A stretch of 64,000 bases of DNA, taken from Camarhynchus parvulus (Eukaryota > Chordata > Aves > Passeriformes > Thraupidae). A program made the position numbers and the translations under genes. The notes beneath the pieces are model-generated. The model ran no database searches, was not told the DNA's origin, and was given only the letters and a program-made list of their open reading frames with translations. The stretch covers positions 29,302,352 through 29,366,351 of the forward strand of contig NC_044601.1 of the NCBI RefSeq assembly GCF_901933205.1, read 5' to 3'. Shown here in pieces: positions 51,377-63,358 of this stretch. The first letter of the stretch is position 1. Every line of letters begins with the position of its first letter.

Positions 51377-54300
51377 AAGCTAAGGACTTGGTACTCCAAC
51401 TTGTTACAGTCAACAGTGTTCTAAAAGGGATGGAAAGGAGGCTGCAAACCAGGTTCTCTCTACTAGTCTACATCTGTTTTTAGCAGAGGTAGGTAGCAAT
51501 AGGTCAGTGGAGAGAGAATTAGAAAACAATATTTCAGAATTTCAGATGTACTTCAGAGCCCTGGTGTTTTTCTCTACTCTTCCTTTAATCTATCTTATGC
51601 TGTTTTCTTTTTCTTGCACTAATCATCTCAGCCTACTTAGTTTTGTAAAATGAGCCCTGGTAGGCTGCAAACAATTTATGACATTAGTCAGGTGTTATTA
51701 CCAGACAGAAGAGCAACCAACATGGGCCAGCAGTCACCATGACTTGCTGCAAGAGTCAAGGAGGTGCTTCATAAGAGAACCTCAAGTGCCTCATGCAAAT
51801 CCTTGGAGCACATGCATGCATGCAGAGTATCAACCTGCAGGCAACACCTGGTGACCTCACCTTCGAGCTTCACAGTCAGCAGAAGCAGATACAAAGTTCA
51901 GCTTTCAGGTTGTGGCTTCAACACTTCAAAACTTAACTGCGCAATGAACAATTAACATGAATGGAAAACAAACATTTTAAGCAAAGAGAGAATCCAGCCA
52001 AGTCTCTGATTAATCACTTTTTTCTGAAGCCTGCTCTAAAAGCTTTTCAATTTGTGGACACTAAGAATACAACTACAGTGAAATATGTGTGTTCTCATTT
52101 GAGTGCACTCCTAGTTCATACAGCAGACAAACAATTAACGACCAAGTACAAATCAAAAGGTTGAAAAGCCCTAATTCCCAGATTGTCTACCATTTTTTAT
52201 TACTGTTTTAAGATGAATTCATAAAACTCCTGGACTTTTTTCTTCCAAATTACCATCTCCTATAAAAGCAACATTAAGACTCAATACACATTTATATGAA
52301 ATATACTTTAACTTCCCTCTTCCCAGGTTCTTGTACTTAATATATACGCCTTACACCAAGAAACACCTTTAGTAGTCCTCATGCTGCTTTATGTTGCACA
52401 GAAAACAAAACTTCCATTTATTATGTTCATATTCACCACTTGAACTTTTTTTAATTTCCAAATTACAGTTTGCTTACAGAATCTTAATGAAATCCCCATT
52501 GTTTGCACATTCTTGTATGTAACACAGATAAATGGCACAATTACAAAAAATAAAACCAAAATCAAAACACCCCACCCAAAATAGTTTCATTGTCAAAATT
52601 TATCAGTTTCCCAAAGCAAGCTTCTCCCAGATTCTTAGCAGCAAAATTCAGTTATGTAGAAAGGAGCAGGGCAGAGAAATCAGCCAGTTCCCCCACAGAA
52701 CTAGAGCTGACTAAGCCATAAAATAAGCTGAGCGGCTCAGTCAACCCGACTGAAGTTACAGTAATTATATATTGGCTCTTGGAAGAATCCATAACCAAAC
52801 CTCTTGAATTTCCATAATTTTTAAAAGAGAAAGCTAATTTCAAGAGATCTTCATTTCCAGGTAAAATACTAGCACTCATGTTTTCCCTGCTAACTTAAAA
52901 TCACATCTAAGGTTCTTCTCTGATGTTCCAAGAAAATTTTGCAAGAAGAGTAGAGAAATTTTAAAAAGCTTAATGTAGACATCACCCAGCAAATGCTACC
53001 AAATACACAAAGCAGAGGAAGATATTTTCCTCCCAACTTTCATGTTTTAATTTTTAAACACATATTTTGAGAAAAGAGCAATTAAAAATGTATGCCTTAA
53101 AATTAAGTTGCCTATACATGCTGAATGAACATGGGTTTTTAAAGCAGTCCTTCCTTATTCTAAGCAGCCCCCTTAGAATGCTTTATCTCTCAACTGTATA
53201 TAGCACTACAGTCAAAGTCATTATATATCTGTGTTTGTCTTTTGAAACCTATTCCTAGATAACATTTGCCCTAGAACTGTAAAAAGGCCTCCCACAAACC
53301 TATCCTACCAGCAGAAGCCTTTAACTTCCATGGTTGCAGAACACATACGCAAAGAATTAATGAAGTATCCAAAGGAAAAAAGATTAACTCTTACTTTAAA
53401 TCAGACAGCAAGTTACATACATTTATAAAGAAATCTACTGAGATTTAAAACTGCTTCAAAGCAGTAACTGAAATACAACAGCAGCTATGAATAATATATA
53501 AACTTCCTGATTCATAACTGATCCTAGCTTCACCTCAAAAAAAAAAAAAAAGAAAAATCACAGCAGCTAACATATATGCAAATATACACAAATGAAACCT
53601 TTGATCAGAGGTTAATAAGTAACTGTGTTATATCAGAGCTAGAGACTAGACATTGCAAGTGTTCAGCAGTCTCTAACACACCAGCTCTCAGGCTGGTGCA
53701 GCAGTGGAAAATCTCATCCAATGCACCTTTCAGGTGGCATTAGAATCTCATGTTTCCTGCTCAGATGTTGCTCAGCTGAACAGTTACCTCTGCTAATAAT
53801 ATGTTTCCCTCTCAGTTAAGCATGCAAAATGTATAAAAAGGCATGTGATCAAAATATCCCCTTGAATGCCCAACTGTCTGGTTTCAGGAGACTGCTGCTG
53901 AAGATTTAATAGCTAATTTTCAACATTTTCAAACTTGATATGAAAATTGCATTTTGTTATTACACAGAGTATAACAGTCATTGGTCGTTTGCATCATCCA
54001 CCCCAGCACAAGTGAAAAAGTGCCTTCTGAACAGGGAATGAGAAAACATGGTAAGTTTTGTTACCAAGCTGTGTCTCTACTCATCTTGCACTAAGCAGTG
54101 CATAGACATAGGTGAGCAGAAAGTCAACAGTATACCAAGACACACCATGTTTTCACATGCACTGATGCCATGTGTATGTCAAAAATACACAAGTTCAAAC
54201 ATGCAACAAAATGTCTGTTAAAGCACTTTAAATGCTCACCAGATGATAATGGGTGATTTAATACTCAGAGAAATCAATGTACAGTAAAAGGTTTGTGCTT

Positions 54301-54479
54301 ACACTTCAAGTTTCAGAGTAAAATTGTTTCTATCAGAGTATTTGAAGTGCAATGAAAGGAATGTTCCACTGAATTCAGAAACAAAAGACACCATTTAAAG
54401 AACTAGGAAAATAAGCACAGGTCAGACTACTGCAATAAATAAACAAAACAGCAGGAACATGCAGACCTCAGAGTCAAAA

Positions 54480-54485
54480 TTTATT
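54480..54485 (-). terminator. GAK: Candidate GAK poly(A) signal
   Basis: AATAAA on the minus strand, about 675 nt after the stop codon and the first such hexamer encountered. Cleavage would fall roughly 10-30 nt to its left. Confidence 0.35.
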
Positions 54486-54935
54486 TTTAGATTCATGATA
54501 TGTAAAAAAAAAAAAAAAAGTGGAAAAAAAAATCAAGAACAACCCTGTCGGCCTTTCTCACATGTGCTGTCTTTTTGGCTAAACAACTGTTACTCTACTG
54601 TAAAGAACACAGATATTATCAGAAAACATTATTTACAGAATGATTATCAGATTGCTTATATAAAATACAGATGAAAATATACACCCTTAGGTTTGAGATA
54701 AGCCAAGCAAATTCACTGCTGCTAACTAAAGCACTTTGAAGAAGGCTACAGGCACCAAATATCAAAATTGAATCACAAAACTACTCGAAGTAACAGACAA
54801 ATTTGGGACGGTAGAGGTACAACAAAGATCATTTAAGTTGGAATGATTTATAACTAATACTAGCCTATCACTTATTACTTAGCTTCATTCAAATTCTATT
54901 TTTCTTATACGAAACTGAAGAGAAACCTTTACTCC

Positions 54936-54972
54936 CTGTGATTTCTTCAGCAGACTGTGATTTCTTCAGCAG
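54936..54972. repeat. 19-bp tandem duplication in the putative GAK 3' UTR
   Basis: CTGTGATTTCTTCAGCAGA at 54936-54954 is followed by a copy at 54955-54972, identical over 18 bp. Confidence 0.95.
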
Positions 54973-55159
54973 CTTTTTTCTTAATGCATCTATGTAATGC
55001 TTTGTACTCTACATCTTACAAAATACATCCCCACATTTAAGTGCATAACTAGAAACTGTGCTGAAATCATGGAAAAGCGCTTCATAAATCTCCGGCGCAA
55101 TAAAGTCGTAACAATGATCAGCTCCAGTTCCTGGAAGCAGTTCTGTGAAAGGTGAAGTT

Positions 55160-55261
55160 TCAGAAAAGAGACTTCGATCCCTGGTTTTCAAACTCTGACC
55201 ATGCATCATTCAATTCCATGAAGATCATTTTGGCATATTGCTCGTAGGGCTGTCCTGTGGC
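55160..55261 (-). CDS. GAK: GAK last coding exon (J domain end, stop)
   Basis: The exon is 102 nt, phase 0 in: 33 residues plus TGA (55162-55160). It begins [20 protein letters not shown], the last J-domain helix region shared by GAK and auxilin, and ends ENQGSKSLF. The acceptor is TCCAG|GCC. Confidence 0.96.
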   Translation of the reverse strand, partial: ATGQPYEQYAKMIFMELNDAWSEFENQGSKSLF

Positions 55262-56838
55262 CTGGAAACAAAGAAAATGCACCATATAAGCATGAAAGCA
55301 TTAGAAATTAGGTCTTTAGAAAAGATCCCATCCCTTTTTTATTTGCTGTCTTATTCAACAGCTACAGACTGCTCTGTGAATATAATTCTACAGACAACTC
55401 TCTCCAACCTTATCCAAAGCTTGCCATGAGTATTTTTTAAATAAATCCAAATCTTTGGTTTCCTTATGTTACTTTCAAGCTTTCAGTTCAATTCATAAGT
55501 CATTAAAATTTATCTAAAAACAATTTTCAAAGCTGTTCTTTTCATAAATAGTTTAATGTACTATTATTTACTAATAAAATTAAGTAATTTTTGGAATTGC
55601 TTCCTGAAAGATCTTGCAGTAGTGTACAGGGATAAAATCTGAGTCCTCTTTCAGACAACTTCTTTTGAATGAAATTCCCTGGAGAAAAATCTGTTGCTGG
55701 TTGTGAATGGCACTAAGACCTAGCATGACTGGCATAGCTCTTCCTGTGTGTTTGCTTCCATACTCAAGGATAATACTCCTGATGTCCTGCCAGCTTCACA
55801 GCTGCCCTGACTCTGGGCCAACACAATCCAACCTTTGTGGTTAAAAAACATCCAGTCCCAAAAGATGGTTCTCTCCAATAAAAAAGAGAAACCCCAGAGC
55901 CCCCGCCAGTATTCTTCCCCTTCTCCTGCTGCTTAGCTTTTGGCACCTGCAGTACTTTATCAATGCATAACAGGAAAGTGGCAAAATAAAAGAATAAGGA
56001 AGACAAATATGCCTTAAACAGAGCTGTATTCTGACACTGATGCATTAAGGGCCTTACACATAACACCTAAAAAACCACCACAAAGGTGGAAGAAGTCATA
56101 TACCCAGGAACTCTGAAGGAGAGGGGGAACTAAAAAACAAAAAAATGTCATGTTTGTTATGGACACAAGACAACATAGGATTTAGACTTATTCACTAAAC
56201 CACCAGAGAATGCAAACGTGAAAATTCAAACCAGGTATATCCAGTGCTTCTCTTTCTATCTAATACAAGAGCTCAGAACAAGAAGCTACCTTGATACATT
56301 GGGATGCATTAAGTATTTTTAAAAAGACAGATGCAATGTAATACTCATTACATATTTTTCATCTGATAACTTGTTTATTCTACTAAGTTTTCTTTTTTTA
56401 GTAAAAATGGTTTAGTAAATGAGGTTCAGCAGGTTTTTCCTACCAGTTTTGCTGTGGCAGCCTCTGAGTCTCCATACCAGTTCTAAAAGACCTGAAATAC
56501 CAGCTCACAGAAATGAAACAGATTCCACTAATCAGCATTAAATCTGCCATCTGTCAGTCAGAACACAGCATGACTGACTCTGGTGCTCAGTACAGCCCTC
56601 ACTGGATCTTTCATTTGTTAACCCTTCTCTGTTGAATTCTGTGCTGTGCCAGGACAAGAAGAATAGTCCTGTACTACCTGAATGCAGTAGGACACCACAT
56701 TCAGAAGACAATGGAAGCACAGTGAAGAACATCCAGGGTGCTGACTGAGAAGCAAGGCATTTGCCAGTAACCTGTATGGTATGGCTAAAGCAGTTTGTAT
56801 TCCTCTTATAATAAAGAAGATCAGAGGAAAACACTCAC

Positions 56839-57015
56839 CTTATCAGGATGAACCACAAGCACTGCTTTCCTGTAGTATTTCTTTACTTGTTCAGGAGTTA
56901 CTAAATCTGCCATGCTGACTGGTTTCCACTTATTTTCCCCTTCCCAAAGCACGGTATGTAGAGTGGATATTAATGCTCTGATATTTCTCTCCTTTCCTTC
57001 AATCCATTCAAGAAT
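56839..57015 (-). CDS. GAK: GAK exon encoding the J-domain core (HPD)
   Basis: The exon is 177 nt, phase 0/0, 59 residues. [20 protein letters not shown] leads into [17 protein letters not shown] and VVHPDK, where the HPD tripeptide stimulates HSC70 ATPase activity. The acceptor is CCCAG|ATT and the donor AAG|GTGAGT. Confidence 0.97.
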
Positions 57016-57620
57016 CTGGGAAAATCAGAATACATAGAACTGAATGTAGCACTGTAAGCATTCTCAGCCTCTAGAGACATATTCTTCACGCTCTGCAAGA
57101 CCATATGATCATGACTCAAGGGCAGTTGTCCTACTGCACTCACTCCCCAAATTCAACTGCCTTAGCCGCTCAAAAAGGGATACTTTGCATCTATCACTGG
57201 AGAATAGCTCATTGTTACTAGTTTACTGCAGAAATTCAGTCATTGCAAGAGAAATGACAGGAGTAATTAAAAACATATATTACAATTAGGTATTATATTA
57301 ATCTTATCCCTGTCAAGGCCCACAGACAAATTATTATTTGATTTGTACAAAAGCGTAAATATATTTTAAAACTGCCATTGTACAAGCTTTGTACAAAAGA
57401 TAGTGTCTAGTAATAACTCATATTTACTTAAGCAACCTGCAGAAGTGCACAGACAAAAGCGCTCTTTGAGATATCCCCAAGGTCAATTAGAGTAATGTTG
57501 CCCAGACTTCAGCAGAAATATTCAAGCCATAACACAGGGATACAGTGTTTTCATTGAACCCTTACTATCACCAATGAGAATGGTAACTAAATATCTGTAC
57601 TTATTTCCATTTGTGGTGAT

Positions 57621-57664
57621 TTCTGTTAAAATGTACCCTCTCTTCTGTTAAAATGCACTCTCTC
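57621..57664. repeat. 22-bp tandem duplication in GAK intron
   Basis: TTCTGTTAAAATGTACCCTC plus TC at 57621-57642 is followed by a copy with two differences at 57643-57664. Confidence 0.93.
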
Positions 57665-58102
57665 TTCAAGGGAGACACTTCATGAAAACTAATTTCAGCA
57701 TTCCTTTAAAGCTTATTTACAAACTTATCAGAAGCACCATGAAGACTAAAAACCTGGAAGTGTATTAATATGTGAAGTTATCAATGACTAACGGGTCAAA
57801 AAAATCTGAACAACAAGGAACATATCCCAAACTAGTTATACATCCTGTCTCCAGAACTGCACCTTCTAGTAATTCCTTAGGATAGCAGCAGCACTTGTTA
57901 ATCAGAAAATGAAAGTACATGATCACCCTGAAGACAGCTAATAATTTTTAAAGTGTATTCTTGCATTATCAGCTACATTCATATTTTCTAAACCATGAGC
58001 CTTTAGTTTCTCTGTTGGTCATTGTATCCTTCTGCTCTGTTATCAGCAGCTCTAAGCATAAGATCAGATCTTCACTTGAATTAAAATCACTGTTAAAAAA
58101 AC

Positions 58103-58251
58103 CTTGAGTTTCAAGGGGTCCATAGCTTTAGACATCTCTTGTTTTCTCATCTCAGCAATTGTCTTTGGTCCCTTTTTATCAGATTTTGCTGAAAATCCTT
58201 GATTAGATAAGAGATCCTCAAAGTCATTTTCTGAAACTTTTGGCTTTTGAC
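58103..58251 (-). CDS. GAK: GAK exon before the J domain
   Basis: The exon is 149 nt, phase 1 in and phase 0 out. It encodes FEDLLSNQGFSAKSDKKGPK and TIAEMRKQEM, the conserved linker into the J domain; DLL may act as a clathrin-box-like contact. The acceptor is ATAG|GT and the donor AAG|GTTTTT, a weaker donor than its neighbours. Confidence 0.95.
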
Positions 58252-58734
58252 CTATGAAGAGAGAAAAAACATTAAATGAGAAGTTTCACTGGAGAATACA
58301 TTAACAGGGGAAATATATTGCCCTTAGATATACCTGGATAGCATTTATCACTGCCATGATAAATATCCTTCAATGACACCAAAAGCCACAAAACTAAGAA
58401 GGATAAAAATAAAAGGGATCTCTAACAAACTTTCAGTCCAGCAGAGCAGACAACCTAACATGCTAACCTCTGACTAATACTTGCATGTCCTCCTTTTTAG
58501 AAAAAATTAGTAGATTTGAGGGAGCACACATCTATCTACAAATTTGGAAATTTTTCCATTGTAAGTTAGTTTCAAATGCCATGCAGGAGTTTTTCAAGTA
58601 ACCATATACTCAACACTATCATTGAAAGCATATAGTCAACACCTAAGCATGTTGAAACTTACCCAGAATAATGATCTAATAAAATACCAACATGAATATT
58701 CATTACATAACCAACAAATTTCAGAAAACTGCAG

Positions 58735-58990
58735 AATAATTGAACTCTGAAGAGGCCTCTGGATGTGGTCTAGTCCCATCCCCACTCAAAGCAGGGACAA
58801 CCAGGTACATTTTTTAGGCCTTTGTCCTGTTGAGGTCCATCTGTTTTTAAGGGAGAGGAATTACAACAACCTGTTTCAGCATTTCATCGTGCCAATTGAA
58901 TTTTTTCCCTTGTTCTACAGACTTTCCTGTGCTACAACCTACACTCAATGCCTCTGCATCCTGACACCTTTTTCCAGATATGGACCAACA
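58735..58990 (-). mobile_element. CR1-like LINE 3' end (antisense, old)
   Basis: Plus-strand markers are 'gaggcctctggatgtggtct', 'ctcaaagcagggacaaccag', 'aacctgtttcagcatttcat' and 'cctgtgctacaacc', in the order of an antisense CR1 3' UTR. It is strongly diverged and lies in a GAK intron. Confidence 0.8.
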
Positions 58991-59613
58991 GAATAATTCC
59001 AACTTAAAGAAGTACCTGCTGTTCACTTATACATCAGTTTAAGGGAAGCACAATCCTAATATCAACACACCAGAAAATAAAATTTTCCAAGGAAGTTCAT
59101 ACAGAAGAGGTAAAGCCTAAGCCTGTAACTCCAGGTTTGCCTACTCAGTTGGAACATGTTAAAGGACTGTATGATTCCACTTGGTCCTGTCCCCATATCT
59201 CTTTCAAACACAAGAATTTTCAGTAATTTTTCTTTCTCAAAACAAGCTACTCTTCTTTAGCCAAGAACAGACTAACAGGAAGCAACATTATCAACCATCT
59301 CTCCCCGGATGGATCAAATTTACCGTTCTAAACTCACTGACACAAAACCAGTTCCCATGTGGGTGAGTAACTACAGCCTTGAGACTTTATACCCAAACTC
59401 GTGTACACCTGTGCTATCATCAGATTGTCTGTTATGTACTGGGGTAGGTTTGGAAAGGCAGGATACCAGATTTGGCAAGTGCTTTCTTGTTTTCTAACAG
59501 ACAAAACTTAAATGTAAAGAAAAATATGAAGGTAGAAGAGCTTCTGCAGGTAACAGCGCTCCCAGCTAACTTCACATGGGACATTAAAAGTAATACACAT
59601 TCAAAAAACTTAC

Positions 59614-59826
59614 CAAAGCTTGGGGCTCTGACTCCTCTTTCTTCTCGTCCCCCAATAACACTGAAGTTTACTGTGTAGTTGGGCTTAGCTGCTGTGCTGG
59701 ACTTAGTCTGGGACTGCCATGAAGTACTTTGTGGTTTGGAGGATTTCTGCCACTGATTTCCTAGCTTCTGAGATGGAGCAGTTTTCTGACTAAATCCACT
59801 ACCCAAGAGTCCACCAGTGGATGAAC
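59614..59826 (-). CDS. GAK: GAK linker exon (Ser/Gln-rich)
   Basis: The exon is 213 nt, phase 1/1. It is a low-complexity Ser/Gln/Lys-rich linker ending YTVNFSVIGGREERGVRAPS, the conserved part seen in GAK. The acceptor is TTAG|GT and the donor TTTG|GTAAGT. Confidence 0.93.
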
Positions 59827-60248
59827 CTAACAAAAAAAATACTCACTTAGTTGTTCAGTTAAGTGCCTGGCACCTGTTTAATACAAGTAAGACAGTTTGG
59901 TCTTGACATATAACCACATAGCTCACAGTGTAACAGGAAGGTGTGGGTAAAATGAAGTTAAGAGTCTCATTAAGAAGTAACTTGGATAGCAGGAGCTGGA
60001 GGCTTTACTGAAAGTCTTTTCTTACAACTCAAGGTTTCAAATGTCAGTTTTAGCAAAAACATGCACCCTTATCTGAAGGGTCAGGCACGCGTCAGGCTAG
60101 GAGAAAATATGGCTGTGACAGTAGTTCTGCTTCCCACTTCTGCTAATATGCAGTGCATAATAAACAACAAATTACAAAAAATGGTAACAGACTGAGAAGA
60201 TTTTCAAATTAATGCTTTCAAAGTCTCTAGTGGTTCCTTGCACTACTG

Positions 60249-60644
60249 TGTCGCAGACATCCTTTTCACTAAAAATCCTTTCTTAAGATTTTTTCCCTTC
60301 TGAGGAGCTGAGGCCTCAGAGACAAAATGTAAACAATAATTATCTGCTGCTGTGGAATGCAACAGGTGGATCCGTGATTGGTCTCGTGTGGATGTTTTGA
60401 TTCATTGACCAGTCACGGCAGAGCCGGCTCTCGCTCTCTGCCCAAGCCAGCTGCTTTTGTTATCATTCTTTTCTCTTCTTTTCTTAGCTTAGCTAGCCTT
60501 CAGGGGAAACCTTTCCTTCTTTTTCTTTTTAGTATAGTTTTAATGTAATATATACATCATAAAATAATAAATCAAGCCTTCTGAACATGGAGTCAACATT
60601 CTCGTCTCTTCCGTCAATCAAGAACCCTTGTGACCACTGTCACA
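60249..60644 (+). mobile_element. Solo LTR of an endogenous retrovirus, with 6-bp TSD
   Basis: A 396-bp segment starts TGTCGCAGAC and ends GTCACA. It is flanked by a direct repeat CTACTG at 60243-60248 and 60645-60650. The poly(A) signal AATAAA at 60566-60571 is about 75 bp from the 3' end, supporting plus orientation. Blocks such as 'ggaatgcaacaggtggatcc' and 'aagccttctgaacatggagt' resemble an LTR I recall as abundant in songbirds. No internal retroviral sequence remains. It sits in a GAK intron, antisense to the gene. Confidence 0.88.
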
Positions 60645-62771
60645 CTACTGTTTAAGGAAGATAAGGAGAACATTATTCTATAGAAGCATTCACAAGGAAT
60701 ATACTGCACAAGTAAGAAAAGCACTGCAGCCTGCAGGAGATCCTGTTATCAGCCTCCTGTGGTGTAGGCCAAGCCTGTCTGGGTATACACAGCAATGCAA
60801 ACTTGATTCGCTCTTTCAAAAATGGCTCCTCACATTTCAGCTCTCCTGATGCCTCCCTTTGGAAGTGGCTGCTCAGACCTCTAACTTGCACAAGAGGATG
60901 TCTCCCCAGGGCCATGTACAGGATAGCATATTATGTCTTGAATTATTGCACCTGATAAAACCCAGTAATGCATTACAACACCCAGTAAAATCTAGGAATG
61001 CACTGCTTTTTCATTAAATCACTCAACTGCAGTCAACTCAGTTTTCAGTCATTGACAACTTGTGAAATTTACAGAAAAAAAAATTGTTACTAGTCAGAGC
61101 AAATCTGCATATTGAGAAATTATCTCTTTCACCTATTCTTTCAAAGAATTCTACGTTTATTATTGCAGTTTTCAAGGCCAACAAATTCTTCCTGTAGGAC
61201 AAGTCAATTCCTCACTGTTGACAAAAACTTTTCAATACCACACTCCTACTTTATGATAGAAGACCATTCCTAAAGAAGAGTGTGATAACACCAACCAGCA
61301 CAGAAAACTATTGGTATCCTACCAGTATGCTAATACACCAGTATTCACTATTTTTAGCTGCTATTTTTTTAGGGTTTATATAGCATTCATATTTAAGCAG
61401 CTTGCACTCTCATAAATTTTCTTCCAGAACAGCGTCTTGTATGCGGAAGCCAAAAAACTCCTATGAAAAATACAACAGAATGTGGTATTCAAGTTGTATT
61501 CCAAAACTGAATTCCAGTTCTTGTGATGCCTTGAAAATTCATTTCAAGCCTGGGAACATTACCTAGGACAGTGACATCTGGCTACTTCTTAATGCAGTCA
61601 TTTTTCCTATTGAAAGCTAACTGAAGGAGTAATGAATTGACCCAAGTCCTGCTAAAATTAGTTTGATTTCTTTCATCTGATTCAGTGTGGGCTATACCTA
61701 CATCTTCAAGTCAAGAATAAATTTACTTTTTTTACTGTCACACTATCTGTGCATTTAATAATCTGTGTTAACCTGAATTATTAAACTAGAAAATTTTTAA
61801 CATTTTTTACTGCAAAGCAGCCTCATTGGTACTACTTCAAAACCAGAATTTTGCAGTGCTTATGCCCAAGCAACATCAAGAAGTCAAATGCATGCTACCT
61901 AGCATTTCTGCAAGACTTCCACTCAATTCAATACACAGTGCTAACTGCCAAGGCAACAGGGTAAAACCTCCATCAGCTCCAAGCTAAGGGAAAAGCAGGT
62001 TTGCTCAATTCAGCGACACTAGGCTGTTCTGAATCATTCCATGTACTCTGGGCAGCTGGTCACATTGGTTATGGCAGTGTGGGTTCTGAAATGCGAGGAC
62101 TGCAGCTCTTTAGTGGGTGCTACAGGACTAAATTCCCGAGTTTCAGGCCAATAAAACACCCGGGAACAAAAGTTATTCTGCTATGTTTCTTCTTCTAGAA
62201 CTCCTTGTGCCCTTCACTGCAAACTGAATGCAAGCATTCATAGTGGTTTTGGTACTGGTGTGCAATGTACGGCCCTTGATTTGTGCTTATCTTACAAACA
62301 CGGCAGATGTGAGTAGCAGAGCTATGAAAGTCTACTGAATTCAAAGGAAAGTACTGAATTAACTGTTACCTTGGAACTAAAAATAGTTAACTAATTCAAT
62401 CCTGCTTTCATTTTAAATCCTTCAAGAACAGTATTAATCAATGCTAGGTAAGAAACCTCATGCTCAGTTACTGAATCAGCGACTCCTGGTTTCTCTTACC
62501 ATCTCAACTCTATTCTCAAGCATTAATTACTTTTACTGTTCTTATATCACAGCTGTAGTTATCTTCTGAAATACTATTCTGGATGTTTAAAAATATCTGG
62601 AAGATTCAACCTTTTCTTGTTACCAGCTCTCAGCAAATACCTCAAGCTAGATGTTGACAATTAAAAAGAAACACTTCCCTTAATAGGCTGTCAAAACCAT
62701 TTATTGGTACAAGAAGCTAATCAAACAGTAAAGGTCCTAAAAAATATAGTCTATCAAAAGTAAGATCTTAC

Positions 62772-62891
62772 CTGGAAGACCAGATCCCAGATTGGCAAGA
62801 TCAGCAAAAGGATCAAAGTTCTGAGTTTTTGCCTGGCTAAAAGACAAACCTGAAGACACACTGGACTGGCTTCCGGTGGTAAAAGCTTGGC
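62772..62891 (-). CDS. GAK: GAK linker exon (DPF motif)
   Basis: The exon is 120 nt, phase 1/1. It encodes QAFTTGSQSSVSSGLSFSQ and NFDPFADLANLGSGLP. The DPF motif is the type bound by the AP2 alpha-ear. The acceptor is ACAG|GC and the donor CCAG|GTAAGA. Confidence 0.93.
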
Positions 62892-63223
62892 CTGTATAAT
62901 AAGAAGACACATCACATACCTAGTCTGTTTGGAAATTGAGAGAAAGAATAAAAATAGTATCTACACAACACCTCATGCAAACCTCCCCAATATTCTACTT
63001 CACAACATCTTTTCCTATTACAAGAATCACCATTACTACAGAGAATTGAAACAATTTAATTCCTGTGTCTTGAACTTTAATCTGAGAAACTACACAAGTG
63101 TCTTACTAAAGGAGCATTTAAGTAGCAAAGCAAAATGCACAAAGACATGTTCAGCAATTTCAGGTGATTAAACTGACCCAGTCTGGGGTATTACTCTAAT
63201 GGAAAAATTTAATTTCATAATAC

Positions 63224-63358
63224 CTTCACAAACAGGCTTCAGCTGTGGTGATGCTACACTGCTGGTTGTTGAGGAATCTGCCCAAGAATCCCACCCACTT
63301 AAGAGATCTGGGTGGCTTGTAGATGATGATATTTTAGGTGGCTCTGGTGTCAAACTGC
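63224..63358 (-). CDS. GAK: GAK linker exon (DLL / WDSW motifs)
   Basis: The exon is 135 nt, phase 1/1. It encodes SLTPEPPKISSSTSHPDLL then SGWDSWADSS, part of the clathrin/AP-binding region. The acceptor is GTAG|GC and the donor GAAG|GTATTA. The preceding exons are outside the window. Confidence 0.92.

Larger units (their letters stand above)
45606..54450. other. Intergenic interval, third part
   Basis: No gene or known interspersed repeat was recognised. It contains the strong hairpin at 47288-47339 and a G-rich tract at 51361-51376. The part above about 49.8 kb is AT-rich and could include distal GAK 3' UTR isoforms. Further minus-strand AATAAA signals lie at 52422-52417 and 52202-52197, but nothing proves transcription. 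Confidence 0.45.
54460..55159 (-). other. GAK: Probable GAK 3' UTR
   Basis: Non-coding sequence directly follows the GAK stop codon on the minus strand. The first consensus AATAAA after the stop is at 54485-54480, giving a UTR of about 700 nt if used. It contains a near-perfect 19-bp tandem duplication (54936-54972). The exact 3' end cannot be shown from sequence alone. Confidence 0.45.

Noticed and set aside
26031..54450. Search for CPLX1, PDE6B, MYL5, ATP5ME or PCGF3 exons expected from human synteny
   Set aside because: No stretch on either strand resembled their conserved peptides by eye. A translated search would be needed to exclude very short exons.
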